Shown in pieces: positions 13,667-24,205 of a stretch of DNA of 64,000 nucleotides. The notes below the pieces were generated by a model. It was given only the letters and a program-made list of their open reading frames with translations, searched no databases and was not told where the DNA came from. This DNA is from Ktedonobacterales bacterium. Its GTDB lineage: Bacteria; Chloroflexota; Ktedonobacteria; Ktedonobacterales; Ktedonobacteraceae. Numbering within the stretch: position 1 is the stretch's first letter; each line of letters begins with the position of its first letter. The position numbers and the translations under genes are program-made. The DNA lies in NCBI GenBank assembly GCA_027451525.1, contig DAIDJF010000017.1, forward strand, positions 19,651 through 83,650, read 5' to 3'.

Positions 13667-14656
13667 CTATGCAAAAGGCTGGGCACGTAAATGCTCTAAT
13701 TGCGTAGCAGTGGGAACGGCCGCCGTCCCAGTGAGAGCTGTCGTCGAGAGGCTACCGCAGATTGTCCCGCAGCGCAACGCATCGGCAAACGAATAGCCCT
13801 TGAGCATACCATACATAAAGCCGCCGTTGAAAGCATCGCCCGCACCTGTCGTATCTACTACCTTTTCCACAGGCAATGCTGGACACGTCCAATAGCATCC
13901 CTCATGCCAGGCAATCACGCCATCAACGCCAACTTTCACAATCACACTGGGGATAATTTCTTTCAATGCAGACAATGCATCTTCAGCCGTATTTGTCCCC
14001 GTCATATACATCGCCTCCAAACGATTCGGCATCACGACATGCCCGCGCTTCAGTACCTCAAAGATCTGCCGATTAGCTAACTGTTCGGTATCCCAACCAA
14101 CATCGAAAAAAATAGGAAGGTTACGCCCCGTCAGCAGATCAAGCAGAGGATGCAAATTTGGTTGCGCATAGAGAAAAATCGCATCAAAATCATGACGGTC
14201 GAGCGTTGCGCGCACATGCTCTGCCAGAAGTGCGGCCGCCTTCTCGCCTTGCGGATTTAAGTCCGGCGAGAGCGCGTCCAGCATATGCAGCACATGTCCA
14301 GCCGCGCTATCAGCATAGGAGACAAAACCGCGTTCGCCCTCATGCGCCAGACAGATGCTCACCGCACGCATCGGGAATGGATGCTGTGTAATAAATTCGC
14401 GTGTAATGCCTGCCCGATCAATTTCGTCCAACGTATAGCGACTAAAAAAATCATTTCCTAGCTCGGTCAGCAATCCCACCTGCATACCAAGCCGACTCAG
14501 AGTTGCCGCCGTGTTGAAAATCGAGCCGACACCAACCGCAATATCACGCGCATATAGCTCATGACCCAAAGTAGGCCAGTGCGGCAGACCGCTAAAGACG
14601 ATATCAACACAAGAAAAACCTATGACCAGGACATCAAAACGTGAGCGTTGCACCAT
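13667..14656 (-). CDS. PfkB family carbohydrate kinase
   Basis: VDTTGAGDAFNGGFMYGML signature and the N-terminal sugar-kinase fold. Confidence 0.9.
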   Translation of the reverse strand: MVQRSRFDVLVIGFSCVDIVFSGLPHWPTLGHELYARDIAVGVGSIFNTAATLSRLGMQVGLLTELGNDFFSRYTLDEIDRAGITREFITQHPFPMRAVSICLAHEGERGFVSYADSAAGHVLHMLDALSPDLNPQGEKAAALLAEHVRATLDRHDFDAIFLYAQPNLHPLLDLLTGRNLPIFFDVGWDTEQLANRQIFEVLKRGHVVMPNRLEAMYMTGTNTAEDALSALKEIIPSVIVKVGVDGVIAWHEGCYWTCPALPVEKVVDTTGAGDAFNGGFMYGMLKGYSFADALRCGTICGSLSTTALTGTAAVPTATQLEHLRAQPFA

Positions 14657-14794
14657 AACTTAGACCTCGGACCTCTCATAGCGACAAAGATTTTTAGGTT
14701 GCCGTTCTTTTGTGTTTTTATGCTAATGCAGGAAGGGAACGCTGTCAAGCACATTCCAAGAGCAATACACCGCGCAAAAATGCGTTCCATGCTC

Positions 14795-14847
14795 TTGACA
14801 AGATTGCGATATATCGTTATACTAACAATAACGATATATCGCAATCT
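14795..14847 (+). promoter_or_regulatory. Sigma70-like promoter overlapped by a 20-bp perfect palindromic operator (candidate PadR site)
   Basis: TTGACA (14795-14800), 17 nt, TATACT (14818-14823). agattgcgatatatcgttat (14801-14820) and ataacgatatatcgcaatct (14828-14847) are perfect inverted repeats. Confidence 0.8.
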
Positions 14848-14910
14848 ATCAAACACAGTGCCGCCCAGATAAAGAACAAGCAGACGGGCAGGTAGAAAGG
14901 TACATAAAGA

Positions 14911-15597
14911 ATGTTTAACAAGTTTGGTAAACGCTTCGCGTTTCAATTTCAAGGTGGACCAGAAGAGGGGTGGACGCCTCCATGGTTACACAACACACAA
15001 GAATGGCAAGACAGACACGGACCATTTGGGCATGGCCCACGCTTCTTTCAAATGCACATGGGGCATGGCCCCTTTGGTCCTGAAGGCCCTGGAGGACGCG
15101 GCAGACGCTTCTTTGGTCGTGGAGACATGAAGTTTGCGCTCCTGGAACTTTTGCAAGAGCGACCGATGCATGGCTACGAGATGATGAAAGCATTAGAAGA
15201 GAAATCAGGCGGTTTCTACGCTCCCAGTGCTGGCTCTGTCTACCCAACACTTCAAATGCTAGAGGATCGCGGTCTTGTGACCGTGAACGAAGTCGATGGC
15301 AAAAAGGTCTACAGCATCACTGATGCAGGCCGCGCACTGTTAGCTGAGCACAAAAATGAACCCGGCAAACAGGATGAGTTTGCAGGCCCTCCCTGGCGCG
15401 GCCATGGCGGACGACACGGCGCACCAGAAATACAGGCATTGCGTAGCGAAACAATGGAAGTTGCCCGCCTCTTCGCTATCGCGGGACGCATGTCAATACG
15501 CGATGCAGAGAAGGTGAAACATCTGCGTGAGATCATCGAACGCACACGCAAGGAACTTTCTGAGATGATCTACGATAATGAGAAAAATCAGAGCTAG
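14911..15597 (+). CDS. PadR family transcriptional regulator
   Basis: MKFALLELLQERPMHGYEMMKALEEKSGGFYAPSAGSVYPTLQMLEDRGLVTVNEVDGKKVYSITDAGR is a typical PadR winged helix; His/Gly/Phe-rich N-terminal extension. Confidence 0.93.
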   Translation: MFNKFGKRFAFQFQGGPEEGWTPPWLHNTQEWQDRHGPFGHGPRFFQMHMGHGPFGPEGPGGRGRRFFGRGDMKFALLELLQERPMHGYEMMKALEEKSGGFYAPSAGSVYPTLQMLEDRGLVTVNEVDGKKVYSITDAGRALLAEHKNEPGKQDEFAGPPWRGHGGRHGAPEIQALRSETMEVARLFAIAGRMSIRDAEKVKHLREIIERTRKELSEMIYDNEKNQS

Positions 15598-15605
15598 CAG
15601 GGTGT

Positions 15606-15683
15606 ACGCCACACTCACAACAAACCGATGTCCCTCTGAACAATCTTCTTCAGAGGGACATCGGTTTGTTGTGAGTGTGGCGT
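15606..15683. terminator. Bidirectional hairpin terminator between convergent genes
   Basis: 35-bp perfect inverted repeat acgccacactcacaacaaaccgatgtccctctgaa / ttcagagggacatcggtttgttgtgagtgtggcgt with an 8-nt loop. Confidence 0.8.
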
Positions 15684-15684
15684 G

Positions 15685-15999
15685 CTAGAACTTTAGCCAG
15701 AGGATGAGGAAAATAGTGAGGAAATGTAAAAGTTGGTCAAGCCAAATCGAGCTAATCAGTTTGTAGCGTGCTTTGAGAGGATCGACGACAAAATGCGTTG
15801 CCAGTAGAACTACTGTTGCGAGCCAGGATGAGTGCGCAAACAACACAAACACAGCGGTATAGGTTGCGCCATGATAAAAATTAACCTCCCAACTTCTCCC
15901 TTTCTCGATACTCATCCAGGCACTCTGGAATGCAAAATCACCCACGAAATGACAGGCCAGCCAGATCAACAAGGTCTGTACAGAGATACCCAGTAACAT
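15685..15999 (-). CDS. DUF3307-like small membrane protein
   Basis: LLIWLACHFVGDFAFQSAWMSIEKG... and ATHFVVDPLKARYK with predicted TM helices. Confidence 0.65.
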   Translation of the reverse strand: MLLGISVQTLLIWLACHFVGDFAFQSAWMSIEKGRSWEVNFYHGATYTAVFVLFAHSSWLATVVLLATHFVVDPLKARYKLISSIWLDQLLHFLTIFLILWLKF

Positions 16000-16127
16000 A
16001 CAAGTTGTACCCCTCTCATTATACTCAATTATCTTGAGTGTAATGGATGTGGATGGGGTACAACTATGAACTGGTCCGCTTTACGCCTGTGAAGTAGCTC
16101 ACAATCACCGTTTCTTAACATACGCAC

Positions 16128-17873
16128 TTATGCCGTTGGCACTTCAAGTGTATCAACCTCTGTCCAGGCAGTCTTTCCGCGCTTGCGCCAATGGGTTCCC
16201 GTTAACCAGCGCAATAGGAGCAAGGCCAGCACTAATATCCAGAAGCAGAAAGCCAGATCTTGTTCTAAGAATGAACTATCACCCATTCCCTGTACAAGAG
16301 CAGCCAGCATCGCGCCACCGACCCCAAGTGTCATCCAACGTACCTGTTCTCCTTGGGTGGGAAGCAGCATCCGCGCCCGTGTCAGTATACGCGCAAAGAG
16401 ACGGTAGAATACCGCCAGAACGGCAATAAAGGCCAGAAGACCAAAGATACCCATACTTACCCAGATCTGCAAGAAGATGTTATGTGGATGCGAAAGCGTT
16501 GGCTCTTCACGTAATCCTGTATCAATACCTGTATGTGGCGGATAGCTGACTACCCAATAATGAAACTGATGGGCATTACAAATATTGTTTAAACTGTAGT
16601 AACACAGCCAATTATCCATACCAAAGCCGAACCAGGGACGATCATGGATCATGCGCAAGGCCGTCAGCCACAGATAGTAGCGTTTCGTCAATGTGCTGAT
16701 GTGCCCGTTGGTGTGCCCCTCGAAGAAGACAAGAATGCGATTGTGATATACCAGGATTCCAATAACTGCAACGACCAATAACACGCCCCCACAAATAAGC
16801 AATGTTTTGCGATTAGGTGCATTAAACGCAGCAATAAACAGCAAGGCAACCGGAATTGCAATCCACGCACCATGTGATTGTGTCAAATACAACGCACCAA
16901 GCATCGGGATGCAGATCAGCAAAGCCAGCAAACGTTGTTGCCACTGCACTTTTGCGAGCAACCAGGCAAAAGCTATTGGCAGCGTGTAGTCTAATAATAA
17001 CGCGATACTGTTCGCACTCCCATAAACTGTATGGATACGACGAATACCATCTGACTCCAATACCAGGGTATGTTTGAAAAACACATATTGAATAATGCCA
17101 GCAACTGCAATGATAAATCCGGTACTCACCAGAGCCATCAGCAGGCGCGTGACATCTTGCCGGGTGCGCAGACATAGCAAAGCCAGGAGGAGATAGAGTA
17201 GTGGTCCTAACACCTCTTCGCGAAAGGCACGCAGTGCCGTTGTATGGGCGTAGGCGATAATAATTGAAAAAGCCGCCACCGCGACAAACACGGCAATCGG
17301 TAGCGCGACAGGTCCCAAACGATCGCGCAACTCAGACCAGGAAAGCCAATAAGGCCACGCACGCCGTTTTACGATAAGCTGTGCAACTGCCACAAACAGG
17401 CATGTCCACAACATAATTTCAACGAGACTAAAATCATAATGACTAAAGACTTTTTTTTGTAGTAGATAATACGGCAATGTGAGGGGCAGCAATGCAACCG
17501 CTACCGGCAAACGGTACCAGCAGAGCAAGGCAAAGATCAACAAAAATGGAAGAGAGAGCAACGTTGCAGCAGGCAGATGCGAGAGAAGTGGAATATGATA
17601 GTTTTTATTGCCAATAAAATAATACAATGCCATCGAGGCAATCATAGCGATTTCGATCAGACGCGCACGCCAGAACGATGGGGGCTGGCTCATTTCTTGC
17701 CCAGAGAACGCTGATTCTGCCGATGTTGACATACTACGCTCATTCATCTCTGTTGTTTGTTGCGCTTTCAGTGGGTCGTGCAAGGGAAACGACATATCGT
17801 GACTACTCATAGCATACACGGCTTTCGCATAAGATAATATGCATGTACTCCATATACATACAACGGGACACAA
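16128..17873 (-). CDS. O-antigen ligase/polymerase family membrane protein
   Basis: Many TM segments plus a large loop with PWFGFGMDNWLCYY and SHPHNIFLQIWVSMGIFGLLAF, typical of Wzy_C. The start may be downstream. Confidence 0.82.
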   Translation of the reverse strand: MCPVVCIWSTCILSYAKAVYAMSSHDMSFPLHDPLKAQQTTEMNERSMSTSAESAFSGQEMSQPPSFWRARLIEIAMIASMALYYFIGNKNYHIPLLSHLPAATLLSLPFLLIFALLCWYRLPVAVALLPLTLPYYLLQKKVFSHYDFSLVEIMLWTCLFVAVAQLIVKRRAWPYWLSWSELRDRLGPVALPIAVFVAVAAFSIIIAYAHTTALRAFREEVLGPLLYLLLALLCLRTRQDVTRLLMALVSTGFIIAVAGIIQYVFFKHTLVLESDGIRRIHTVYGSANSIALLLDYTLPIAFAWLLAKVQWQQRLLALLICIPMLGALYLTQSHGAWIAIPVALLFIAAFNAPNRKTLLICGGVLLVVAVIGILVYHNRILVFFEGHTNGHISTLTKRYYLWLTALRMIHDRPWFGFGMDNWLCYYSLNNICNAHQFHYWVVSYPPHTGIDTGLREEPTLSHPHNIFLQIWVSMGIFGLLAFIAVLAVFYRLFARILTRARMLLPTQGEQVRWMTLGVGGAMLAALVQGMGDSSFLEQDLAFCFWILVLALLLLRWLTGTHWRKRGKTAWTEVDTLEVPTA

Positions 17874-17985
17874 AGGAAACTCTTCGCATCGTCAGTATAG
17901 CAGAATAGCCGTATGCAGTCTATCAACAAGGAAGAAAGTCAGAGCGGTTTCCGCCTTAAGAAAATGATCAATGAGGGAACAAAAA

Positions 17986-18039
17986 TCCGAGGAAGCTGAC
18001 ACTATCAAGATATACATAGATAGTGCAAGTTTCCTCGGA
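17986..18039 (-). terminator. Rho-independent terminator of the peroxiredoxin gene
   Basis: tccgaggaa...ttcctcgga stem with an inner cactatc/gatagtg stem; the minus strand continues with TTTTT. Confidence 0.7.
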
Positions 18040-18065
18040 CATCGCGTGCAAGAGAGGCCAGATCG

Positions 18066-18551
18066 CTAGAGCTTGCGGATTGCCTCAAAGAGGTCTTCGT
18101 TATCAGGCATCTCACCGGGCGTATACATTACCTCGATATAGCGAATAATCCCCTCTTTGTCAATCAGAAAGAGGGCGCGTTCTGGCATGCCAGCCTGGTG
18201 ACGCACACCATAGAGATCAACCACCTGACCCTGCGGGTAGAAATCCGAGAGCAGAGGGAACGAGGTATGCATTGACTTCTCCCATGCGCTTAGCGCATGA
18301 GTGCTGTCCATGCTAACCGATACAACCTCGGTTTCAAAATCGTTGAAACGGCTCAAATCAGCCTCGTAGGAGGGCAATTGGGCCGAGCAAACGCTACTAA
18401 AGGCAAATGGCACGAATGCCAGTACGACATTCTTTTTACCACGAAAATCGCTAAGACGCCAATCCTCACGCCCGGCTGTTTTGAGCGTGAAATCAGGAGC
18501 GACATCGCCAACCTTGAGCGTCTTTGTTTCTGTGCGATTTCTGCTATCCAT
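18066..18551 (-). CDS. Peroxiredoxin (AhpC/TSA family)
   Basis: [16 protein letters not shown]...[31 protein letters not shown]; peroxidatic Cys present. Start moved to 18551. Confidence 0.9.
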   Translation of the reverse strand: MDSRNRTETKTLKVGDVAPDFTLKTAGREDWRLSDFRGKKNVVLAFVPFAFSSVCSAQLPSYEADLSRFNDFETEVVSVSMDSTHALSAWEKSMHTSFPLLSDFYPQGQVVDLYGVRHQAGMPERALFLIDKEGIIRYIEVMYTPGEMPDNEDLFEAIRKL

Positions 18552-18715
18552 GATATTTTTTATCCTTCCACAAGTGACCCTGCGTCCTACTACAGGTAGG
18601 CGCGAATGGACGTTACTTGTTTTGCCTACCACTCGTCTTGCAATATGCATATTTAGCCGAACAAATACATGCGTTTTTGCCAGACATGGCGCAATACCCT
18701 TGAAATTTTAGCACC

Positions 18716-20182
18716 GTGCTTAAGACCATGTCAATGGAATATAGTGGAAAGAATACGCATTTGCTACAAGAACAGATACATGAAACACATGCAGGGCGAC
18801 TTAAAAAATACCTTGCATCTATACAAGACTCCCTGTTTGTTCAGTATGGGATGAGGGCTTATATCGCCATCACCTTCGTGAATTTTGCGATCTTCTGCGG
18901 CACATCATGGCAAATTTTCTTGACCAATAGCGACCCCGCACGCTATCAATGCTACGCACTAACGTTTTGGTTAGGAAGCGCGGCAACACAGCTTTTACCA
19001 GCACTACAATGCAATTTTCTCCACCTCACAACAGCATATGCCCCCTTTCATATGCTGCCTTTAGAATATCCCCCACTTGCCCTTTTGCCGTTTTCGTTCG
19101 CGCTTCTTGCCCCTATCGCCTATTATCAGCTTGCATTTGCAATCCTTATGTCACTCGTTGCAGGATTACTTTACTGGCTACTGATACGCTATGGCCCACG
19201 TGGGTCCGCGCTGATTTTTGCCGTTTACCTCTTTGTCGGGGCATTGGCGACAGCACAGGTGCGCTATGATCTCGTTCCTGCCACACTCACCCTACTCTGT
19301 ATCATCGCGGCAGAACGCAAACATTGGACAGCCGCTTACGTCGCGCTTGCCTTTGGTGTCCTATTAAAAATTTACCCAATCCTGCTGTTACCGCCCTTAT
19401 TTCTTGCCGAGCAACATGCACGCAAACGACTACTCCTTCCCTTTTCGCATCTATCATTTAAAGAAACATGCACACAAATTTTGTTGGACATACGGAGTAT
19501 GTTCCATTGGTACTGGAAAAATCTGCTCCTTTTCTGCGTGATCGTTGGTGGAATCACAGGCGTTTTCGCAATTCTAAACTTCCAGGGTGCCATTCTCGAT
19601 CAACTTCTCTACTTTGCCCAACGCCCTGTACAGATTGAGGCCACAAGCAGCACATTCCTCTACCTCTCCGCTCATTTAGGCTATCCCCTTCAAATTGTCT
19701 ACACTTTTGGCTCACTTAATATCCTGAGTCCTTTTGATGGAATAGTATCTTCTCTCTGCTTGCTTCTATTTTTCCTCGGTTTCGTGTATACTATATATAT
19801 GCAGTGGTGTGGCAAGTTAGATATCGCCCAGGCAAGTATTGCATTACTCCTTGTGTTCATTGCAACTGGGAAGGTCTTTAGCCCTCAGTATCTTATCTGG
19901 GTCATGCCACTGCTCGCTTACGCCGATGCAAGCGATCCTTTCTGGCTGGTCTGCTGGGGTCTTCTCTCTTCTATTACCACATTCATCTACATTGATCTCT
20001 ACTCTAAGCCCGTAAATCCACTGCAAATTCCTTTTGTCCCAGGCTATTTCGAGGCGGTAACACTCCGTAACGCACTTTTCGTGCTTGTCACATTGGCCTA
20101 CTTTTTCAACTGGTTTCAAGTACGACAGCGTAAACATGTTCCCTCTACTGTAAGTACAGAAGCACAGTTTGCACTAGAATAA
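18716..20182 (+). CDS. GT87-type (DUF2029) membrane glycosyltransferase
   Basis: Multi-TM protein with ALAFGVLLKIYPILLLPPLFLAEQ and VFSPQYLIWVMPLLAY, typical of this family. Confidence 0.75.
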   Translation: MLKTMSMEYSGKNTHLLQEQIHETHAGRLKKYLASIQDSLFVQYGMRAYIAITFVNFAIFCGTSWQIFLTNSDPARYQCYALTFWLGSAATQLLPALQCNFLHLTTAYAPFHMLPLEYPPLALLPFSFALLAPIAYYQLAFAILMSLVAGLLYWLLIRYGPRGSALIFAVYLFVGALATAQVRYDLVPATLTLLCIIAAERKHWTAAYVALAFGVLLKIYPILLLPPLFLAEQHARKRLLLPFSHLSFKETCTQILLDIRSMFHWYWKNLLLFCVIVGGITGVFAILNFQGAILDQLLYFAQRPVQIEATSSTFLYLSAHLGYPLQIVYTFGSLNILSPFDGIVSSLCLLLFFLGFVYTIYMQWCGKLDIAQASIALLLVFIATGKVFSPQYLIWVMPLLAYADASDPFWLVCWGLLSSITTFIYIDLYSKPVNPLQIPFVPGYFEAVTLRNALFVLVTLAYFFNWFQVRQRKHVPSTVSTEAQFALE

Positions 20183-20250
20183 CTACTCAATAAAAAAGCG
20201 TACGTGGGAGGAGTTTTTCCTTCCAGTACGCCTTTTATTGAGTAGTTATT
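20178..20250. terminator. Bidirectional terminator between convergent genes
   Basis: 18-bp perfect inverted repeat aataactactcaataaaa / ttttattgagtagttatt with an inner gcgtac/gtacgc stem. Confidence 0.75.
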
Positions 20251-20254
20251 TCAT

Positions 20255-21292
20255 TTAGGCTTTGACGGTTTCACGCCCCTGCGCATTTGCTCGTGCCTGC
20301 TTCTCACGCACGTACCAGCGGACACCTTCGGTCACGCCACGTTTCATATCAAACTCTGGCTGATAACCCAGTTCGCGGCGCGCGCGCTCAATCGAGAATT
20401 TCTGATCGCCACCGAGCAAGGTGATACCATATGTGGTTGCTGGCGGCGGTGTAGCATTGCGCCGACCTAGTGCCTCCCAGACAACCTCTGCCGCCCGTGC
20501 CGCCGAGTACATTGGCGTATAGGGAATCTTGATCGAGATATGCGGAACCATCAGCGCGTCAGCAATCGTATTGAAGTATTCAGCCTGCGTGACACGGCGA
20601 TCATCCGCAATCGTATAAGCACGTCCGATGACTTCGTTACCCGCGTCACCAGCTTTTATCAGACCCTGCGCGACATCGCGCACATACACTACTGGCACGA
20701 TATTATCGCCAGAACCGACGAGAAAACCTTTGCCAGAGTCTACCAGAGCCACGAAACGCCCAAAACTGGCGTTGTCACGTGGTCCATAAATCCAGGCGGG
20801 ACGCACAATCACCACTGGCGCACCCTGTTCGCGTACCATGTCAGCAATCAGACGCTCACCCGCAATCTTCGTACGGCTATATGGATTATCCTCCGCGTGA
20901 TAGGGATGGTCCTCGGTTACAATCCCACTCAGATGATGCCCATAGACAGTGATCGAGCTGGTATGGACAATCCGCTCGACGCCCGCGTCCATCGATGCTA
21001 GAATAAGGTCGGTCAAGCCGCGCACGTTAACAGCATGATATACCTCTTCCAAACCCCAGGGACCCGTCTTCGCGGCAATATTATAGACGCGCTGTACGCC
21101 CTTTACCGCCCGTTTCAGTGACTCAACATCGGTCAAGTCACCTTTTACAATCTCTACACCTTTCAGTGTTTGCAAATAGCTGATATCTTCAACAGGTCGC
21201 ACCATCGCACGGACTTCATCGCCACGCTCTAACAGCATATCTATAAGATGACCACCCAGAAAACCAGCTGCCCCCGTCACTAACGCCTTCAT
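20255..21292 (-). CDS. NAD-dependent epimerase/dehydratase (extended SDR)
   Basis: MKALVTGAAGFLGGHLIDMLLERGDEV with GxxGxxG, and YSRTKIAGE (YxxxK). Confidence 0.9.
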   Translation of the reverse strand: MKALVTGAAGFLGGHLIDMLLERGDEVRAMVRPVEDISYLQTLKGVEIVKGDLTDVESLKRAVKGVQRVYNIAAKTGPWGLEEVYHAVNVRGLTDLILASMDAGVERIVHTSSITVYGHHLSGIVTEDHPYHAEDNPYSRTKIAGERLIADMVREQGAPVVIVRPAWIYGPRDNASFGRFVALVDSGKGFLVGSGDNIVPVVYVRDVAQGLIKAGDAGNEVIGRAYTIADDRRVTQAEYFNTIADALMVPHISIKIPYTPMYSAARAAEVVWEALGRRNATPPPATTYGITLLGGDQKFSIERARRELGYQPEFDMKRGVTEGVRWYVREKQARANAQGRETVKA

Positions 21293-21416
21293 GTATAATT
21301 TTCTCCTCTTAACATACTATTCACCCAGAGCCTTATAGCCTCTCACCTCTTCCCTTCTCAGGAGCAGTATAACAATCTCACCCCATTCTGACAACAGAGT
21401 AGGACTGAAAGGGTTG

Positions 21417-22661
21417 CTATGCTGGCAGAGTATTTTTGCTTTTACGCGCGACAAGAGCGAACAAGCATAGTACAGGCGCGAGAATGATGCTACTAGCAAC
21501 AAGGGCGGCCCGTAAGGAGAACAGCGAGCCAATATAGCCAACAGGCGGTCCCCCGATAATCTGACCCAGCGCATCTACCTGACCACCCATCGAGATCACT
21601 GTAGCACGCACTTTCGCATCAATATTTTGCGTCAACCACGTTGTATAGACGGGCCTATTTATACTGCGCGTAGCTCCGTAACCGAGATAAGCCAGCACAA
21701 CCAGTGGGAAATTGCCTGCCAGCGCGAAAAGTAAGAGCAATAGCACCATTGCGCTGTTCAACACAAATAATGCGATGAGTAGTACACGCTGATTGTTCAT
21801 ATTCACATGGCGTCGGACAATTTCGGTTCCGCCAAGCGAGAGCAATGTTCCCACGACGCTAAAAACACCAAACCAGACGACAAGCTTGAGATGCCAGAAC
21901 GTCGGAAAGACGTAATCATGGAGCAAATGCGCCGCACTTAGACGATCAAAGCCCTCGCTATATGAGCCATAAAACAGCCCAACAAGCAGAATCATACCAA
22001 GCACAGGATGCACGCGCACGGCTCCGAGGCCATCTGTAAAGGTTTTGCCCCATGCACGCCAGGAATGCCGTTTGTCATCTTTGGCTATACGAAAATTATG
22101 TTCTGGCATCGCGACAAATAAAAAAATAGCCAACAGCATGACTAGACTTCCGCCCAGAACTATCGGCATATTGAGTCGCATACTTGCCAGAGCCACACTT
22201 AGTGGCGCACCGAGCAGTCCTCCTAACAGGCCGATTTGCGCACTACGCATAAATACACGCCCAACGTTGCTCTCCCCTACTTCGTCGGCTATCCAGGCTT
22301 GCTCGGCACCATCAATCAATGTCGCGCCGATACCAAACATAGCCTGTCCGACCATGATAGCCAAAAATTGTGGAATGGAACCTTCTAGTACATAGCCTGC
22401 ACCCAGAATAAGCGTGCCCGCAATAATCGTCAGGCGACGACTATAGACATCAGCTAACACACCCGTTGGTACTTGAAAAATAAAACACACACTCTCCAGC
22501 GCAGTACCAACCAGCACTAATTGCAGCGGATTGAGATGGGCTACCTCGACTTGATAGACGAGGTTAACGGTCTGAATTAGCGCGAGGAAGAGGGAAAACG
22601 CTCCGGTAAAAACAAGATAGGTGGTATAGGCGTCCAGTCTTCCTCTATATCTGTGCATCAT
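21417..22661 (-). CDS. MFS transporter
   Basis: About 12 hydrophobic segments; motif GVLADVYSRRLTIIAG. Confidence 0.88.
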   Translation of the reverse strand: MMHRYRGRLDAYTTYLVFTGAFSLFLALIQTVNLVYQVEVAHLNPLQLVLVGTALESVCFIFQVPTGVLADVYSRRLTIIAGTLILGAGYVLEGSIPQFLAIMVGQAMFGIGATLIDGAEQAWIADEVGESNVGRVFMRSAQIGLLGGLLGAPLSVALASMRLNMPIVLGGSLVMLLAIFLFVAMPEHNFRIAKDDKRHSWRAWGKTFTDGLGAVRVHPVLGMILLVGLFYGSYSEGFDRLSAAHLLHDYVFPTFWHLKLVVWFGVFSVVGTLLSLGGTEIVRRHVNMNNQRVLLIALFVLNSAMVLLLLLFALAGNFPLVVLAYLGYGATRSINRPVYTTWLTQNIDAKVRATVISMGGQVDALGQIIGGPPVGYIGSLFSLRAALVASSIILAPVLCLFALVARKSKNTLPA

Positions 22662-22747
22662 ATCTCCCTTTTCGCAAGTATTGCGCAGGAACGCTGCACG
22701 AGAGCTTCATTAACATCCCTCACACAGCGTTACCTGCTCTATGATGA

Positions 22748-24205
22748 TCAACCTTTGACAACAATGACGGGCTTTAGACGCGCCACAAGCGTTGCCAACC
22801 CCGCGTTATGCACGACGTTGACCACCTGCTGAGCATCTTTGTATGCCTGTGGAGCCTCTTCTGGCAAGAGATTCTTGCTATGCACGCGCACAGTTATTCC
22901 CCGTGAGTTGAGCAAAGTGAGTAATTCATTGGCGGTAATCGACTTCTTGGCAGCAGTGCGGCTCTGGCGACGACCAGCACCATGACAGCACGAACCAAAG
23001 CTTTGCAGTATTGACTCCTGCCCGCCAACCATGACAAAAGAATAACGCCCCATATCGCCTGGGATCAGCACGGGTTGACCAATAGAGCGATATTTTTCTG
23101 GCAAAGCGGGATGATTGGCCGGAAAAGCACGTGTCGCGCCTTTGCGATGGACACAAACGCGCTGCATCTGCCCATCCAACTCGTACTCTTCCATTTTGGC
23201 AATGTTATGACAGACATCGTAGACCATCGGCATCTCTTTAGGACGCGCCTTACGCCCAAAGACCGTTGAAAATGCCTCGCGCACGCCATGCATTAATAAC
23301 TGTCGATTGGCCCAGGCAAAATTTGCCCCGCACGCCATCGCCCCTAGATACAACTTGCCCAGATCAGACTGCAATGGCAGGCAGGCCAACTGGCGATCTA
23401 CCAGCGCGAAACCGAAATCTTTCTGCTTCTCCTCAGCGATCTGCACATAGTCTTCCGCGATCTGATGCCCAAATCCGCGCGATCCACAGTGAATCGTGAT
23501 TACAATCTGCCCGATTTGCCCAATACCCATGATTTGCGCAGCATTCATATCGTAGATATGCTCTACATACTGCACCTCACAAAAATGGTTACCAGAACCG
23601 AGGCTACCAAGTTGTTTGAGACCACGCTCTACCGCGCGTCTCATGACCGCATCGGGATTAGCACCCGCGAGACAACCATACTCTTCAGTCACCTCCAGGT
23701 CTTCAGCAACGCCGTAACCTTCTTCAATAGCCCATGCGGCCCCACGCTGCATCACAGCGCGAATTTCGTCCGCGCTCAATTTGCGCATGCCTTCTCCACC
23801 AACACCAGAGGGCAGACGGTGAAACAACTCATCCGCGAGTTTGTCCACTCTGCCACGTATCTGACTGTGCGAGAGATCAGTTGCCAGCAGGCGCACACCG
23901 CAGTTAATATCAAAACCAATCCCACCAGGGGAGACTACGCCCCAATCAGCATGCGTCGCAGCGACCCCGCCAACAGGGAAACCATACCCCCAGTGAATAT
24001 CTGGCATAGCGAGTGAATGCCCGACAATGCCCGGCAAAGTTGCCACATTCGCTACCTGCTGTAGCGCATTGTCGGAGACAATCTGTTCGAGCAATTCATT
24101 ATCAGCATAGACAATACCTGGCACGCGCATTTCCGCGTTATAATGCTGTGGGATACGCCAGCGGTTATTATCGATGCGCTGCAAGGGAATCTTATCCTTC
24201 GCCAT
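22748..24205 (-). CDS. rtcB: RtcB family RNA 3'-phosphate ligase
   Basis: MPDIHWGYGFPVGGVAATHADWGVVSPGGIGFDINCGVRLL, GSLGSGNHFCEVQYVE, HGAGRRQSRTAAK. Start moved to 24205. Confidence 0.95.
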   Translation of the reverse strand: MAKDKIPLQRIDNNRWRIPQHYNAEMRVPGIVYADNELLEQIVSDNALQQVANVATLPGIVGHSLAMPDIHWGYGFPVGGVAATHADWGVVSPGGIGFDINCGVRLLATDLSHSQIRGRVDKLADELFHRLPSGVGGEGMRKLSADEIRAVMQRGAAWAIEEGYGVAEDLEVTEEYGCLAGANPDAVMRRAVERGLKQLGSLGSGNHFCEVQYVEHIYDMNAAQIMGIGQIGQIVITIHCGSRGFGHQIAEDYVQIAEEKQKDFGFALVDRQLACLPLQSDLGKLYLGAMACGANFAWANRQLLMHGVREAFSTVFGRKARPKEMPMVYDVCHNIAKMEEYELDGQMQRVCVHRKGATRAFPANHPALPEKYRSIGQPVLIPGDMGRYSFVMVGGQESILQSFGSCCHGAGRRQSRTAAKKSITANELLTLLNSRGITVRVHSKNLLPEEAPQAYKDAQQVVNVVHNAGLATLVARLKPVIVVKG

